Part shown: positions 46,281-54,237 of the stretch, one piece after another
Numbering within the stretch: position 1 is the stretch's first letter
How the letters are laid out: each line of letters starts with the position of its first letter
Source of the DNA: Aliivibrio fischeri
Lineage (GTDB): Bacteria; Pseudomonadota; Gammaproteobacteria; Enterobacterales; Vibrionaceae
Length of the DNA: 64,000 nt
Direction: 5' to 3'
Assembly: GCA_038993745.2 (NCBI GenBank)
Contig: CP160630.1
Coordinates: 558,001 to 622,000 of the forward strand
The notes under the pieces: generated by a model
Told to the model about the DNA's origin: nothing
Databases searched by the model: none
Seen by the model: only the letters and a program-made list of their open reading frames with translations
Program-made: the position numbers and the translations under genes

Positions 46281-47726
46281 TTGCTCAATAAGCGCTTTCT
46301 ATTCTCGACTTTATTGCTATTAAGCTTCTCATCTCATGCAGATAGCTTAGCAACAAAGATCGATAACTTTAAAAAAGCGTTTAAAAAGCAACAAGCTGTC
46401 GAAATATATGACATTCGCTTAATACAAAAAGAATATCCTACCGTATTATTGTCACCTGATACTTTGTTACCTCAGACGGCTTCATACCCATTTAAGCAAT
46501 TACAAAGACTGTACCATAGTGCGCAAACATGTACGGGACCGTGGCCTGTAAGTCCATTAGTGGGTGAGCCTCTTGTTTTGATCCGTGCAATGTGTCGAGG
46601 TATAAAATTACCAACAAGTTGGTTTGCACGATCAGGAATGATTCACCCTGGTGGTGGCTCTTATGCATATCGATATGTTCAATTACACCCAGATGCAAAA
46701 GCGCATTTGTCGCCGTATATGCATATAAAAGAAAGAGCTGTCGCTAGTGAAGGAACATTATTGCATCATTTACAAATGATGGATGATACAGCAATTAGAG
46801 CCATCATTAGTGGTTCAGATACTATCATTGCTGACGATTTATTGTGGCTACGTAAAGGCAGTCGTTATTATTTATACCCAACAGAGTTAAAGAATAAGTA
46901 TTTAGAAAATTACCAACTTGAAGCGACCTTATTTAAGCAAGGGGCAAATTGCTATGTAAGAAATGGTAATGTGTGTTGGCAAGATCAAACAGACTCCAAG
47001 ACATTGTCTTATATTGTATTGTTTTTGGTGTTCATTAATGTCTGTTTGGCGATAGGTTGGGGTATCTCTCAGTGGAACGGTAAACGTAGAGAGATGAGAA
47101 GTCGAATGTTAGTCTTACAAATTCTAACACACGAATTGAGAACGCCAATCGCAAGTTTGGGATTAACCGTTGAAGGGTTTCGACGACAGTTTGAAGCATT
47201 GCCGGAATCCTTGTACGATGAATTTAGACGTTTATGTGAAGATTCAAGACGTTTACGTCAATTAGCTGAAGCAAGTAAAGATTATTTACAATCGGATGAT
47301 AAAGGGTTCTCAACAGATTGGATACCGTCTGTTGAAGAATGGCTCAGCTATCGTTGTTTGGAGTATACTCAACCAGTTGAATTTAAGATAAATAAAGATG
47401 CCTCAATAAAAGTTAATTTATATTGGTTAGGCAATTGTATAGATAATTTAGTTAGTAATGCTCATAAATACGGTGTACCACCAGTTATTTTGAACGTTAC
47501 TGTAGAACAGAAAAAATTAAGAATTGAAGTCATTGATGGCGGACAATTAACAAAACGTGATTGGAAAGAATTAAAAACACCTTTTGTTAGCAAAGCAGGA
47601 TTAGGCCTTGGTCTAACTATTGTTGAGTCAATGATTAAAAGAATGGGCGGAACCATGACTCTTCAGGGGCCACCAACGACATTTATATTGGAGATACCTT
47701 GTGAAACAGACAATCCTACTTGTTGA
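46281..47726 (+). CDS. vxrA: Sensor histidine kinase VxrA
   Basis: A 481-residue membrane kinase. A signal peptide (1-20) leads to a periplasmic sensor of the DUF3404 type, with one membrane helix at about 246-266. The dimerisation/phospho-acceptor helix has the H-box THELRTPIASLG, followed by the ATPase N box NCIDNLVSNAHKYG and GLGLGLTIVE. It fits V. cholerae VxrA (also named WigK), which responds to cell-wall damage and regulates the type VI secretion system and cell-wall genes (established there). The gene overlaps vxrB by 26 bases. The start GTT/TTG region at 46281 (codon TTG, with AGGAG 6 bases upstream) is clear. Confidence 0.82.
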   Translation: MLNKRFLFSTLLLLSFSSHADSLATKIDNFKKAFKKQQAVEIYDIRLIQKEYPTVLLSPDTLLPQTASYPFKQLQRLYHSAQTCTGPWPVSPLVGEPLVLIRAMCRGIKLPTSWFARSGMIHPGGGSYAYRYVQLHPDAKAHLSPYMHIKERAVASEGTLLHHLQMMDDTAIRAIISGSDTIIADDLLWLRKGSRYYLYPTELKNKYLENYQLEATLFKQGANCYVRNGNVCWQDQTDSKTLSYIVLFLVFINVCLAIGWGISQWNGKRREMRSRMLVLQILTHELRTPIASLGLTVEGFRRQFEALPESLYDEFRRLCEDSRRLRQLAEASKDYLQSDDKGFSTDWIPSVEEWLSYRCLEYTQPVEFKINKDASIKVNLYWLGNCIDNLVSNAHKYGVPPVILNVTVEQKKLRIEVIDGGQLTKRDWKELKTPFVSKAGLGLGLTIVESMIKRMGGTMTLQGPPTTFILEIPCETDNPTC

Positions 47727-48357
47727 AGACGATAAAAATTTAGCGGACGGACTGATTGTCAGCTTAGAAGAAGCGGGTTATCGCTGTTTACATTCTGAAA
47801 ATGCGGCAAATGTATCTGGTCTTTGGAGCGAAGCTGATATTGTAATTCTTGACCGTCAGCTACCTGAAGGCGATTCATTAACTTGGTTAAGCCAATGGAA
47901 ACAAATAAAAGATGTACCAGTTATTTTATTAACTGCACTTGTTTCTGTTAGAGACAAAGTAACGGGTTTAGACTCAGGTGCTAATGACTATTTAACTAAG
48001 CCTTTTGCTGAAGCGGAATTACTGGCTCGTCTACGTGCACACTTACGTTCACCAGAAACCGATGAAGTAAAATCTAAATTGGTAGTGGGTAACCTAGCCA
48101 TTGATACTTCTACTCGTGATGTGGTTAATTCAGGTGAGAACGTTACATTAACTCGAACTGAGTTTGATCTTTTACTTTTCTTAGCATCAAACCTTGGAAA
48201 AGTGTTTACTCGTGATGAGCTCTTAGACCAAGTTTGGGGTTACAACCATTTTCCTACAACACGTACGGTAGATACCCATATTCTTCAGTTACGTCAAAAG
48301 ATTGTTGGAATAGAAATTGAAACATTGCGTGGCGTTGGCTACAAAATGAAAGCGTAA
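47701..48357 (+). CDS. vxrB: Response regulator VxrB
   Basis: A 218-residue OmpR-type regulator. The receiver domain (1-118) has the acidic pocket EDD (9-11), phospho-acceptor Asp 51 in ILDRQLPEG and the LTKPF lysine. The C-terminal winged helix (about 125-215) ends RGVGYKM. It starts with GTG inside the end of vxrA, preceded by GGAG. VxrB is the partner of the VxrA kinase. Confidence 0.88.
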   Translation: MKQTILLVEDDKNLADGLIVSLEEAGYRCLHSENAANVSGLWSEADIVILDRQLPEGDSLTWLSQWKQIKDVPVILLTALVSVRDKVTGLDSGANDYLTKPFAEAELLARLRAHLRSPETDEVKSKLVVGNLAIDTSTRDVVNSGENVTLTRTEFDLLLFLASNLGKVFTRDELLDQVWGYNHFPTTRTVDTHILQLRQKIVGIEIETLRGVGYKMKA

Positions 48358-48364
48358 TTTTATT

Positions 48365-49270
48365 ATGTTTATGCGTAAGTTTTTCGTTTTTTGCTCATTA
48401 GTTTGTGCATCATACACATCTTTTGCAAATTCGGTGGATTGGTTCAATGAGCAATCCGCATTGTATACTGCGCATAAGCAATTTTTAGAGGGTCATGCAA
48501 GAAAAGGCTTTGCCACTTCAATAGAAGTTTTGCAGAACTCGGCTAATGAGAATATCACCAATAATATAGATAAATTACTTAGCTCTGCCATTTCAGTAAA
48601 CTGTGGGAGAGATTTATCTAATAAAGTAATACCGAACTGGTTAAAATCAGTAAGTGTACAACGTGTTATTATTCAAAGCCCGGGAAGGTTGCATCATCGA
48701 TTAATTGTTAAGTTTGATACGAAAAAACCTATATCAAGTCTTTCATTTATTAAATGGCCACAAGAAGAGCAGCTCACTAACCCGTCAATTAAAACGACAC
48801 CGACACAAGATGAAAGAATCACGCAATACACTTATGCCAGTGAGTCTTTGAATAATCGAATTCAAAATGGACTGTATAAGCTGATAATTATTGCGGATGA
48901 TAAAGAAAAAACACAATGGGAATCATGGGTTGTTTTAACGACACCAAAAACAGAAATGCAAGTGGCGTGGCAAGGCAAAGATAAATGGAAAACGACACAA
49001 ACAGGTTTACTTAAATCGAATTGTCCATTACCTGAAATGGCTGTTGGTATTTATGACCATCAAGATAATGAGTATATAAAGTTATGGGAACAGACCTACG
49101 AAGAGAAGTTTCCTAAATCATTACCTTCGACAAATGTGTTACCAGGCAGCTATATTTTAAGTGTGTCGTTTAATCATAAAAGGTTTCAAGGACCGATTTC
49201 CATCCAAGAAATTCAGGCAATAACCAAAGTAATGAATTTTGGTTCAGATGAAAATACAGAGAGTAAATAA
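48365..49270 (+). CDS. vxrC: Periplasmic protein of the vxr operon (VxrC-like)
   Basis: A 301-residue secreted protein with a signal peptide (1-21, ending SFAN). It has a beta-rich middle and no catalytic motif I recognise; the pattern is that of DUF2861-type proteins of this locus. It starts 8 bases after vxrB and its stop overlaps the next start (TAATG), so it is co-transcribed. In V. cholerae the third vxr gene encodes a periplasmic protein needed for full signalling (partly inference). Residue identity to VxrC is assumed from position and size. Confidence 0.65.
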   Translation: MFMRKFFVFCSLVCASYTSFANSVDWFNEQSALYTAHKQFLEGHARKGFATSIEVLQNSANENITNNIDKLLSSAISVNCGRDLSNKVIPNWLKSVSVQRVIIQSPGRLHHRLIVKFDTKKPISSLSFIKWPQEEQLTNPSIKTTPTQDERITQYTYASESLNNRIQNGLYKLIIIADDKEKTQWESWVVLTTPKTEMQVAWQGKDKWKTTQTGLLKSNCPLPEMAVGIYDHQDNEYIKLWEQTYEEKFPKSLPSTNVLPGSYILSVSFNHKRFQGPISIQEIQAITKVMNFGSDENTESK

Positions 49271-49431
49271 TGTTAGATTTACCAACATTAACCCATGAAG
49301 AACAGCAACAAGCAGTAGAGAAAATCCAAGAACTGATGCGCCAAGGCGTTGGTAGTGGAGAGGCCATTAAAATTATTTCAGACCAAATTAGAGCTGAAAT
49401 TGCAGAAAAAGAGAAAAAAAACTCTAATTAA
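49270..49431 (+). CDS. yoaH: UPF0181/YoaH-family small protein
   Basis: A 53-residue protein starting [20 protein letters not shown] and continuing with [20 protein letters not shown], clearly the YoaH family (E. coli MFAGLPSLTHEQQQ). The start codon overlaps the previous stop. The vxr operon of V. cholerae also ends in small genes, so this is probably the last gene of the operon. Helical cytoplasmic protein of unknown function. Confidence 0.9.
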   Translation: MLDLPTLTHEEQQQAVEKIQELMRQGVGSGEAIKIISDQIRAEIAEKEKKNSN

Positions 49432-49441
49432 TTACTATTTT

Positions 49442-49468
49442 AAAGCCGAGCTAATCCCTCGGCTTTTT
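49442..49468 (+). terminator. Terminator of the vxr operon
   Basis: Stem AAAGCCGAG (49442-49450) with CTCGGCTTT (49458-49466) and a T tract, 11 bases after the yoaH stop. Confidence 0.9.
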
Positions 49469-49598
49469 CTTTATGTATTAATATTAAAACCAAATTTCAA
49501 AAAGACATCATTAGTATCAATATTTTGATTTATTTCATTAAAGTTAACTTTTTCTATGTCGATAAGTAGGGAAGTGATTTTTTTAATGGGTTAATCAA

Positions 49599-50798
49599 AT
49601 GAAACAGTGGATAAAAATTGGCTTACTTTCGTGTGCGACGGTAGCTTCTTCTCAAGTATCAGCAACAAATTTCAGCGTTGATGGTCGAATTGATGCTATG
49701 GGTGGCGCTGGTACTGCAGCCGCTGACTATCTTACTGGTGTTTTTTATAATCCAGCTTTAGTTGCAATATATAGCCGTAAAGATGATGCGGGTCTTTTGT
49801 TACCAAGTGCCGGTCTACAAGTCATGGATCAAGGCGGTATGGTTGATGATGTTGACCAAGTACAGAAAGGTTTTAGTAAACTCGCTAATAGCGATCCTTC
49901 AGGTGCTGCTGATATTGAAAATGGTCTAAGAAATTTAAATGGTGATGCTCTGAGCTTTAGTATGGGAGCTGGGATGGCTGTAGCTATTCCTAACCGTTAT
50001 TTATCAATGGCATTTTATGGCAAAACTTCAGTTGAGGGCATTACGTTACCTGATGTTGATGCGCTTGGTTTACCGGCAGATCCAACTAAACCACTTCAAC
50101 TTGCAGATACTACTGCGGTAGGTACTGTTGCTTTAGGCTTAGCAGAAGCTGGTGTTGCCTTTGCGGGTTACACAAATTTCCTAGGACAAAATATCACTAT
50201 TGGTGTAACACCAAAAATTCAAAGTTACTTAACGTATACCTATGTAGAAGCTGTAAACAATTTTGACTTTAAAGACTTTGATAAAAATAAAACAACAGAT
50301 AACTCATTTAATGTAGATGTTGGTGCAGTATGGTTTTACGGTCCTTGGCGTTTTGCAGCAGCAGGTAAAAACCTGATTAAAAATGAAATTGAAACCAAAG
50401 AAATCACTGTTAATTTTGCTGATAGTCAAAATCATGGTCGTAGTTACGGTAGCAAAACATATAAATATAACTATGAACTTACCCCGACTTACACTGCGGG
50501 CGTAGCATTCATGACTAACTACTTTATTGTTACTGCAGATTTAGACTTAAATGAGCAAGAGCGTTTTGTTGGTTTAGATGATAATGTTCAAATGTTCAGA
50601 GCGGGTGCAGAAATCGACTTACTGTACCAAATTCAGCTACGTGGTGGATTCAAGAAAGATCTTGCGGGTACTTATGATGACGCATTTACCGCAGGTATTG
50701 GTTTCTCGCCACTTAACATGTTCCATTTTGACTTAGCAGCGATCTATTCAGTAGATTCAACCTATGGTGTATCTGTGAACATGGCTTACGAATACTAG
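49599..50798 (+). CDS. TraF-like outer-membrane beta-barrel protein
   Basis: A 399-residue precursor with signal peptide (about 1-22). The opening NFSVDGRIDAMGGAGTAAADYLTGVFYNPALVA is the start of the chromosomal TraF-like/FadL-type barrel family (often labelled conjugal transfer protein TraF, although no conjugation is involved). Alternating strands run to a terminal aromatic residue (MAYEY), as expected for the outer membrane. Solutes are unknown. It has a 127-base upstream region with its own promoter space after the vxr terminator. Confidence 0.8.
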   Translation: MKQWIKIGLLSCATVASSQVSATNFSVDGRIDAMGGAGTAAADYLTGVFYNPALVAIYSRKDDAGLLLPSAGLQVMDQGGMVDDVDQVQKGFSKLANSDPSGAADIENGLRNLNGDALSFSMGAGMAVAIPNRYLSMAFYGKTSVEGITLPDVDALGLPADPTKPLQLADTTAVGTVALGLAEAGVAFAGYTNFLGQNITIGVTPKIQSYLTYTYVEAVNNFDFKDFDKNKTTDNSFNVDVGAVWFYGPWRFAAAGKNLIKNEIETKEITVNFADSQNHGRSYGSKTYKYNYELTPTYTAGVAFMTNYFIVTADLDLNEQERFVGLDDNVQMFRAGAEIDLLYQIQLRGGFKKDLAGTYDDAFTAGIGFSPLNMFHFDLAAIYSVDSTYGVSVNMAYEY

Positions 50799-50876
50799 AT
50801 AAAACGCCTTTTTAGTAGAAAAATGAGTAACCGCTTGTAATAATAGTGGTTACCTTACTTTAAAAAGATACAGATT

Positions 50877-51413
50877 ATGACTCAAAAAGCGAAAATCGGC
50901 ATTGTAACCGTAAGTGATCGTGCAAGTGTTGGTATTTATGAAGATATTTCAGGACCAGCTATTATTGAAACACTAAACGATTATCTAACATCTGAGTGGG
51001 AACCTGTGTATGTGGTTATTCCAGATGAGCAGGATGTAATTGAAAAAACACTGATTGAATTAGCTGATGAAAAAAACTGTTGTTTAGTTGTTACGACAGG
51101 TGGTACAGGTCCAGCCAAGCGTGATGTCACTCCAGAAGCAACTGAAGCTGTATGTGACCGTATGATGCCAGGTTTTGGTGAATTAATGCGTGCAGAATCA
51201 TTAAAGTTTGTGCCAACAGCTATTTTATCTCGTCAAACTGCGGGTTTACGTAAAGATTCATTAATTGTAAATCTACCTGGTAAACCAAAATCAATTCGTG
51301 AATGTTTAGATGCGGTTTTTCCTGCAATTCCATATTGTATCGATCTAATGGAAGGGCCATTTCTTGAGTGTAATGAAGAAGTGATTAAACCATTTAGACC
51401 AAAAGCAAAATAA
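50877..51413 (+). CDS. mog: Molybdopterin adenylyltransferase Mog
   Basis: A 178-residue enzyme that adenylylates molybdopterin before molybdenum insertion. It aligns with E. coli Mog: IGIVTVSDRASVGIYED, VIPDEQ, TTGGTGPAKRDVTPEAT, and NLPGKPKSIRECL. It lacks a ten-residue insert found in E. coli Mog near the C-terminus (between CLDAV and FPAIPYC). Lone gene; other moa/moe genes are not in the window. Confidence 0.95.
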   Translation: MTQKAKIGIVTVSDRASVGIYEDISGPAIIETLNDYLTSEWEPVYVVIPDEQDVIEKTLIELADEKNCCLVVTTGGTGPAKRDVTPEATEAVCDRMMPGFGELMRAESLKFVPTAILSRQTAGLRKDSLIVNLPGKPKSIRECLDAVFPAIPYCIDLMEGPFLECNEEVIKPFRPKAK

Positions 51414-51418
51414 TCAAT

Positions 51419-51446
51419 AAAAAGCCAACGTAACTGTTGGCTTTTT
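51419..51446. terminator. Bidirectional terminator
   Basis: Stem AAAAAGCCAAC (51419-51429) with GTTGGCTTTTT (51436-51446), 6-base loop, between mog and the convergent small gene; its edge touches that gene's stop codon. Confidence 0.92.
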
Positions 51447-51669
51447 AACATCCTTTTTCTTTCCTTAATTTCTTTAGTGCCTTTTTTTCTTTTAATCTCT
51501 CTTTGTATTCCTTTCCCTCACTAAAGCTAAGTAGCTTATTCACATGAGTTAATGTTCTATTTAATGTCTCACAACGTTTTGGTTGATGTTCTTTGTAGTA
51601 TTTTTGAACTGATTTTGCTGATGATGGAAAAGAGCATAAAACAGTTAAAAAGATAATGAGAGTTCGCAT
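51445..51669 (-). CDS. Small secreted Lys-rich hypothetical protein
   Basis: A 74-residue precursor. A signal peptide (about 1-18, MRTLIIFLTVLCSFPSSA) is followed by a charged mature part, rich in Lys and Glu, with two Cys (CETLN and a C-terminal Cys) that could pair. No known domain. The stop overlaps the mog terminator. A periplasmic role is likely; function unknown. Confidence 0.65.
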   Translation of the reverse strand: MRTLIIFLTVLCSFPSSAKSVQKYYKEHQPKRCETLNRTLTHVNKLLSFSEGKEYKERLKEKKALKKLRKEKGC

Positions 51670-51985
51670 ACGATCACCTTATAAAATAAGAACTAGTATA
51701 TAAGAAAGCGGCATAAAGTAAGTTTTCGTATCAAAAATTTCGAATGAAAAGAAATATTCAAGTTGTGAATGGTAATTAATAAAGTTATAAGTGTTACTTA
51801 GATCACTTTGTCGATGATTTGTTTGCAATTGCTGAACCGTATAGAGTATTTTTAGTTATACTCACCAAATACGATTAAGTTATATCTATTAATAATTTAA
51901 TTAATAAAATCCTAAAGATTTATATTCAATTAAATATCTTAGTTTCTAAAATAATTAAATTGGTTTATGAGGAGAGTTAACGCGG
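51670..51985. other. 316-base intergenic region
   Basis: Strongly AT-rich, between two divergent genes (the 51445 gene and the GGDEF gene), so it should hold both promoters. I see no reading frame, repeat or clear operator. A GGAGAG ribosome site ends it before the GGDEF gene. Confidence 0.5.
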
Positions 51986-53947
51986 ATGAAGTGGATAGAA
52001 AATGCATCATTGCGCCAGCGTTTATCTTTACCAATAATCATATTTGCACTGAGTTTATTCGTTATGTTTCATGGTTATAACTATGTAAGCACGTATAAAA
52101 CGGAAAAAGATAATTTAATTAATCGTATTAAGATTTTATCGATTGGAGTCAGTCTTAACCTAAAACCAGCTTTAATTTTAGATGATAAAGAAACTGCCAG
52201 TAAAATTTTAGATGCGTTTAGTGCAGACGAAGCAATATTACAGGCTGTCGTGATGGACAATGACGGTCAAATATTTATCGAATATAAAAACACAACCCAA
52301 TTATCACATGCACCTAATGCCGAATTAAAACAACAAATGTTAATCGATGGGTATGCTATAGGTGACCATTTTATTTATGTGTCTATTCCGTTTGCTTTAA
52401 ATCCTCAAGAAATAGCACAAATGAATCTGATTGTTTCAAAAGACATACTAGAAGAAACTCGAGATACCGCATTAAAGATGTTTATCTTTATGCTTCTGTT
52501 TTTTGTTATTTGTGGCTACTTCATTATATCCAAAATACAAAAGTGGGTTATTACTCCTGTCAGTAGCTTGAATCATGCAATGCAAGGGATCATTACGAGA
52601 GGAGTGTTCGATGAGCGCCCACAGGTTGTTACACAAGATGAATTAGGTGATTTGACCGCTTCATTTAATAAAATGACAAGTAAACTTGAAGAACGTCAGC
52701 AATTAAGTTATGTATTAAAAAAAGTGGAGCATGAGAGAGATTTTGGTGAGCAAATTATCACTGCTGTCCAACATGCACTTTTTGTTATTGATAAAAAAGG
52801 GCTTATTATTTTAAGTAATGAAGCATCGAAAGTGATGTTTCCTAGTTTGTCGATTAATTTACTTGAAAGTCGTAATTTACTGGATGTAATACAACCAAGT
52901 AATGAAGAAGATTTATTGGAGATTATCGATAACCGTAAAGAAGTGGATGATTTACTTATTCAGACATGTGATAGCAAGACACTACAAATCACATCAAGAG
53001 TGTTATCGAATCAAAATCAAGTATTACTTTCAATGGTTGATGTAACTGAAGCATTAAGAAGTCGTACTCAACAGAAATTGGCGGCAAATGTGTTTAAAAA
53101 TAGCCAAGATGGTGTGTTGATATACGACTCGGATGGAAAGCTAACACTGATGAATCCTGCATTTACCGATATCTTTGGCTATCAAATGAGTGAGTTAAGT
53201 AATATACCCATGTTAACGTTATTCGATGGTCATCATTTCACAACATCGACGAGTTTGATTACAGAGTCAATTCAGCGTTTTGGACAATGGCATGGGGAAG
53301 TTTTAGAAAAAGATAAATACGGTGCGGAGCTTCCTTTGTATGTTAAGGCAAGTAAGATAATTGATACTGAACAATATGGCCAAAATAGCTATATATTTAT
53401 ATTTACTAACTTATCTGATGTTAAAGAAAAAGAGAGACTGGATCATTTAGCACATCATGACGTATTAACAGGTCTGCCTAATAGAGCAAAATTTTATCAA
53501 GCAGCGAATGACACAATATTGCTGAAAGAAGGGAGCATAGGGCAGATGGGACTTTGCTACCTTGATCTTGATGGTTTTAAACAAATTAATGACACTTATG
53601 GGCATGATGCTGGTGATGAAGTGTTAAGAGTGGTTGCAAAGCGCTTAGAACATGCGGTAAGAGCGAATGATTTGGCATCGCGTTTAGCTGGTGATGAGTT
53701 TGTGCTATTTATTAATCCGGTTGCAAATAGAGAGCAACTGATAGAGTTAGCTGATAGGGTTATTTATTCGATACAAGCCCCCATTTCATATAAAGGTACT
53801 TTATTGTCGGTTAATGTCAGCATAGGTATTACAGTCTCGGATTATAATGATGGTAAAGATGTAGATGCATTGTTAAAAGAATCAGACAAGGCCATGTATG
53901 AGGCAAAATTAACAGGCAAAGGAAAGTATATGTTTCACAAAATTTGA
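51986..53947 (+). CDS. Membrane diguanylate cyclase with HAMP and PAS domains
   Basis: A 653-residue protein. Membrane helices at about 15-32 and 165-183 bracket a periplasmic sensor (CHASE8-like in pattern). A HAMP segment follows (about 185-240), then one or two PAS-like domains (about 255-340 and 365-480, the latter with FKNSQDGVLIYDSDGKL), and a GGDEF domain (about 490-653). The active-site motif is AGDEF, a tolerated variant. The inhibitory RxxD site is present five residues upstream (RAND). Cyclase activity with product inhibition is expected. There is no EAL domain. The stimulus is unknown. Confidence 0.9.
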   Translation: MKWIENASLRQRLSLPIIIFALSLFVMFHGYNYVSTYKTEKDNLINRIKILSIGVSLNLKPALILDDKETASKILDAFSADEAILQAVVMDNDGQIFIEYKNTTQLSHAPNAELKQQMLIDGYAIGDHFIYVSIPFALNPQEIAQMNLIVSKDILEETRDTALKMFIFMLLFFVICGYFIISKIQKWVITPVSSLNHAMQGIITRGVFDERPQVVTQDELGDLTASFNKMTSKLEERQQLSYVLKKVEHERDFGEQIITAVQHALFVIDKKGLIILSNEASKVMFPSLSINLLESRNLLDVIQPSNEEDLLEIIDNRKEVDDLLIQTCDSKTLQITSRVLSNQNQVLLSMVDVTEALRSRTQQKLAANVFKNSQDGVLIYDSDGKLTLMNPAFTDIFGYQMSELSNIPMLTLFDGHHFTTSTSLITESIQRFGQWHGEVLEKDKYGAELPLYVKASKIIDTEQYGQNSYIFIFTNLSDVKEKERLDHLAHHDVLTGLPNRAKFYQAANDTILLKEGSIGQMGLCYLDLDGFKQINDTYGHDAGDEVLRVVAKRLEHAVRANDLASRLAGDEFVLFINPVANREQLIELADRVIYSIQAPISYKGTLLSVNVSIGITVSDYNDGKDVDALLKESDKAMYEAKLTGKGKYMFHKI

Positions 53948-54047
53948 CAAAAGTTTTACAAAATTGAGTTATATCTATTTAATTAATGCCATATGATGTT
54001 ATATTAATCAGGTCTTTTAATTTTCAACACGAAATAAGGTAAGTTTA

Positions 54048-54128
54048 ATGGAAATTTTATTATTGGTTGCATTTGTTATCGCTGGTGCAATTATGGTAAA
54101 GAAAGAAAAAGCAGAGCAATCTAAGTAA
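54048..54128 (+). CDS. 26-residue membrane peptide
   Basis: The frame reads MEILLLVAFVIAGAIMVKKE and then KAEQSK, stop at 54126-54128. AAGGT lies 7 bases before the ATG. A single helix is followed by a charged tail, the usual topology of small bacterial membrane proteins. A strong terminator begins 42 bases downstream, so it makes a short transcript or belongs to that of the GGDEF gene, 101 bases upstream. Function unknown. Confidence 0.6.
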   Translation: MEILLLVAFVIAGAIMVKKEKAEQSK

Positions 54129-54169
54129 TATAGATATCCCTTTTATAAAACAATTTTTGTATCTATATT

Positions 54170-54207
54170 AAACCAAGATAAATCAAGTGTTTATCTTGGT
54201 TTTTTTA
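54170..54207. terminator. Terminator after the small membrane peptide
   Basis: Stem AAACCAAGATAAA (54170-54182) with TTTATCTTGGTTT (54190-54202), 7-base loop and further T's to 54207. It can also end the convergent patZ transcript. Confidence 0.92.
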
Positions 54208-54237
54208 TGCCTCATGAAGTATTTACTATGTTTGGTT

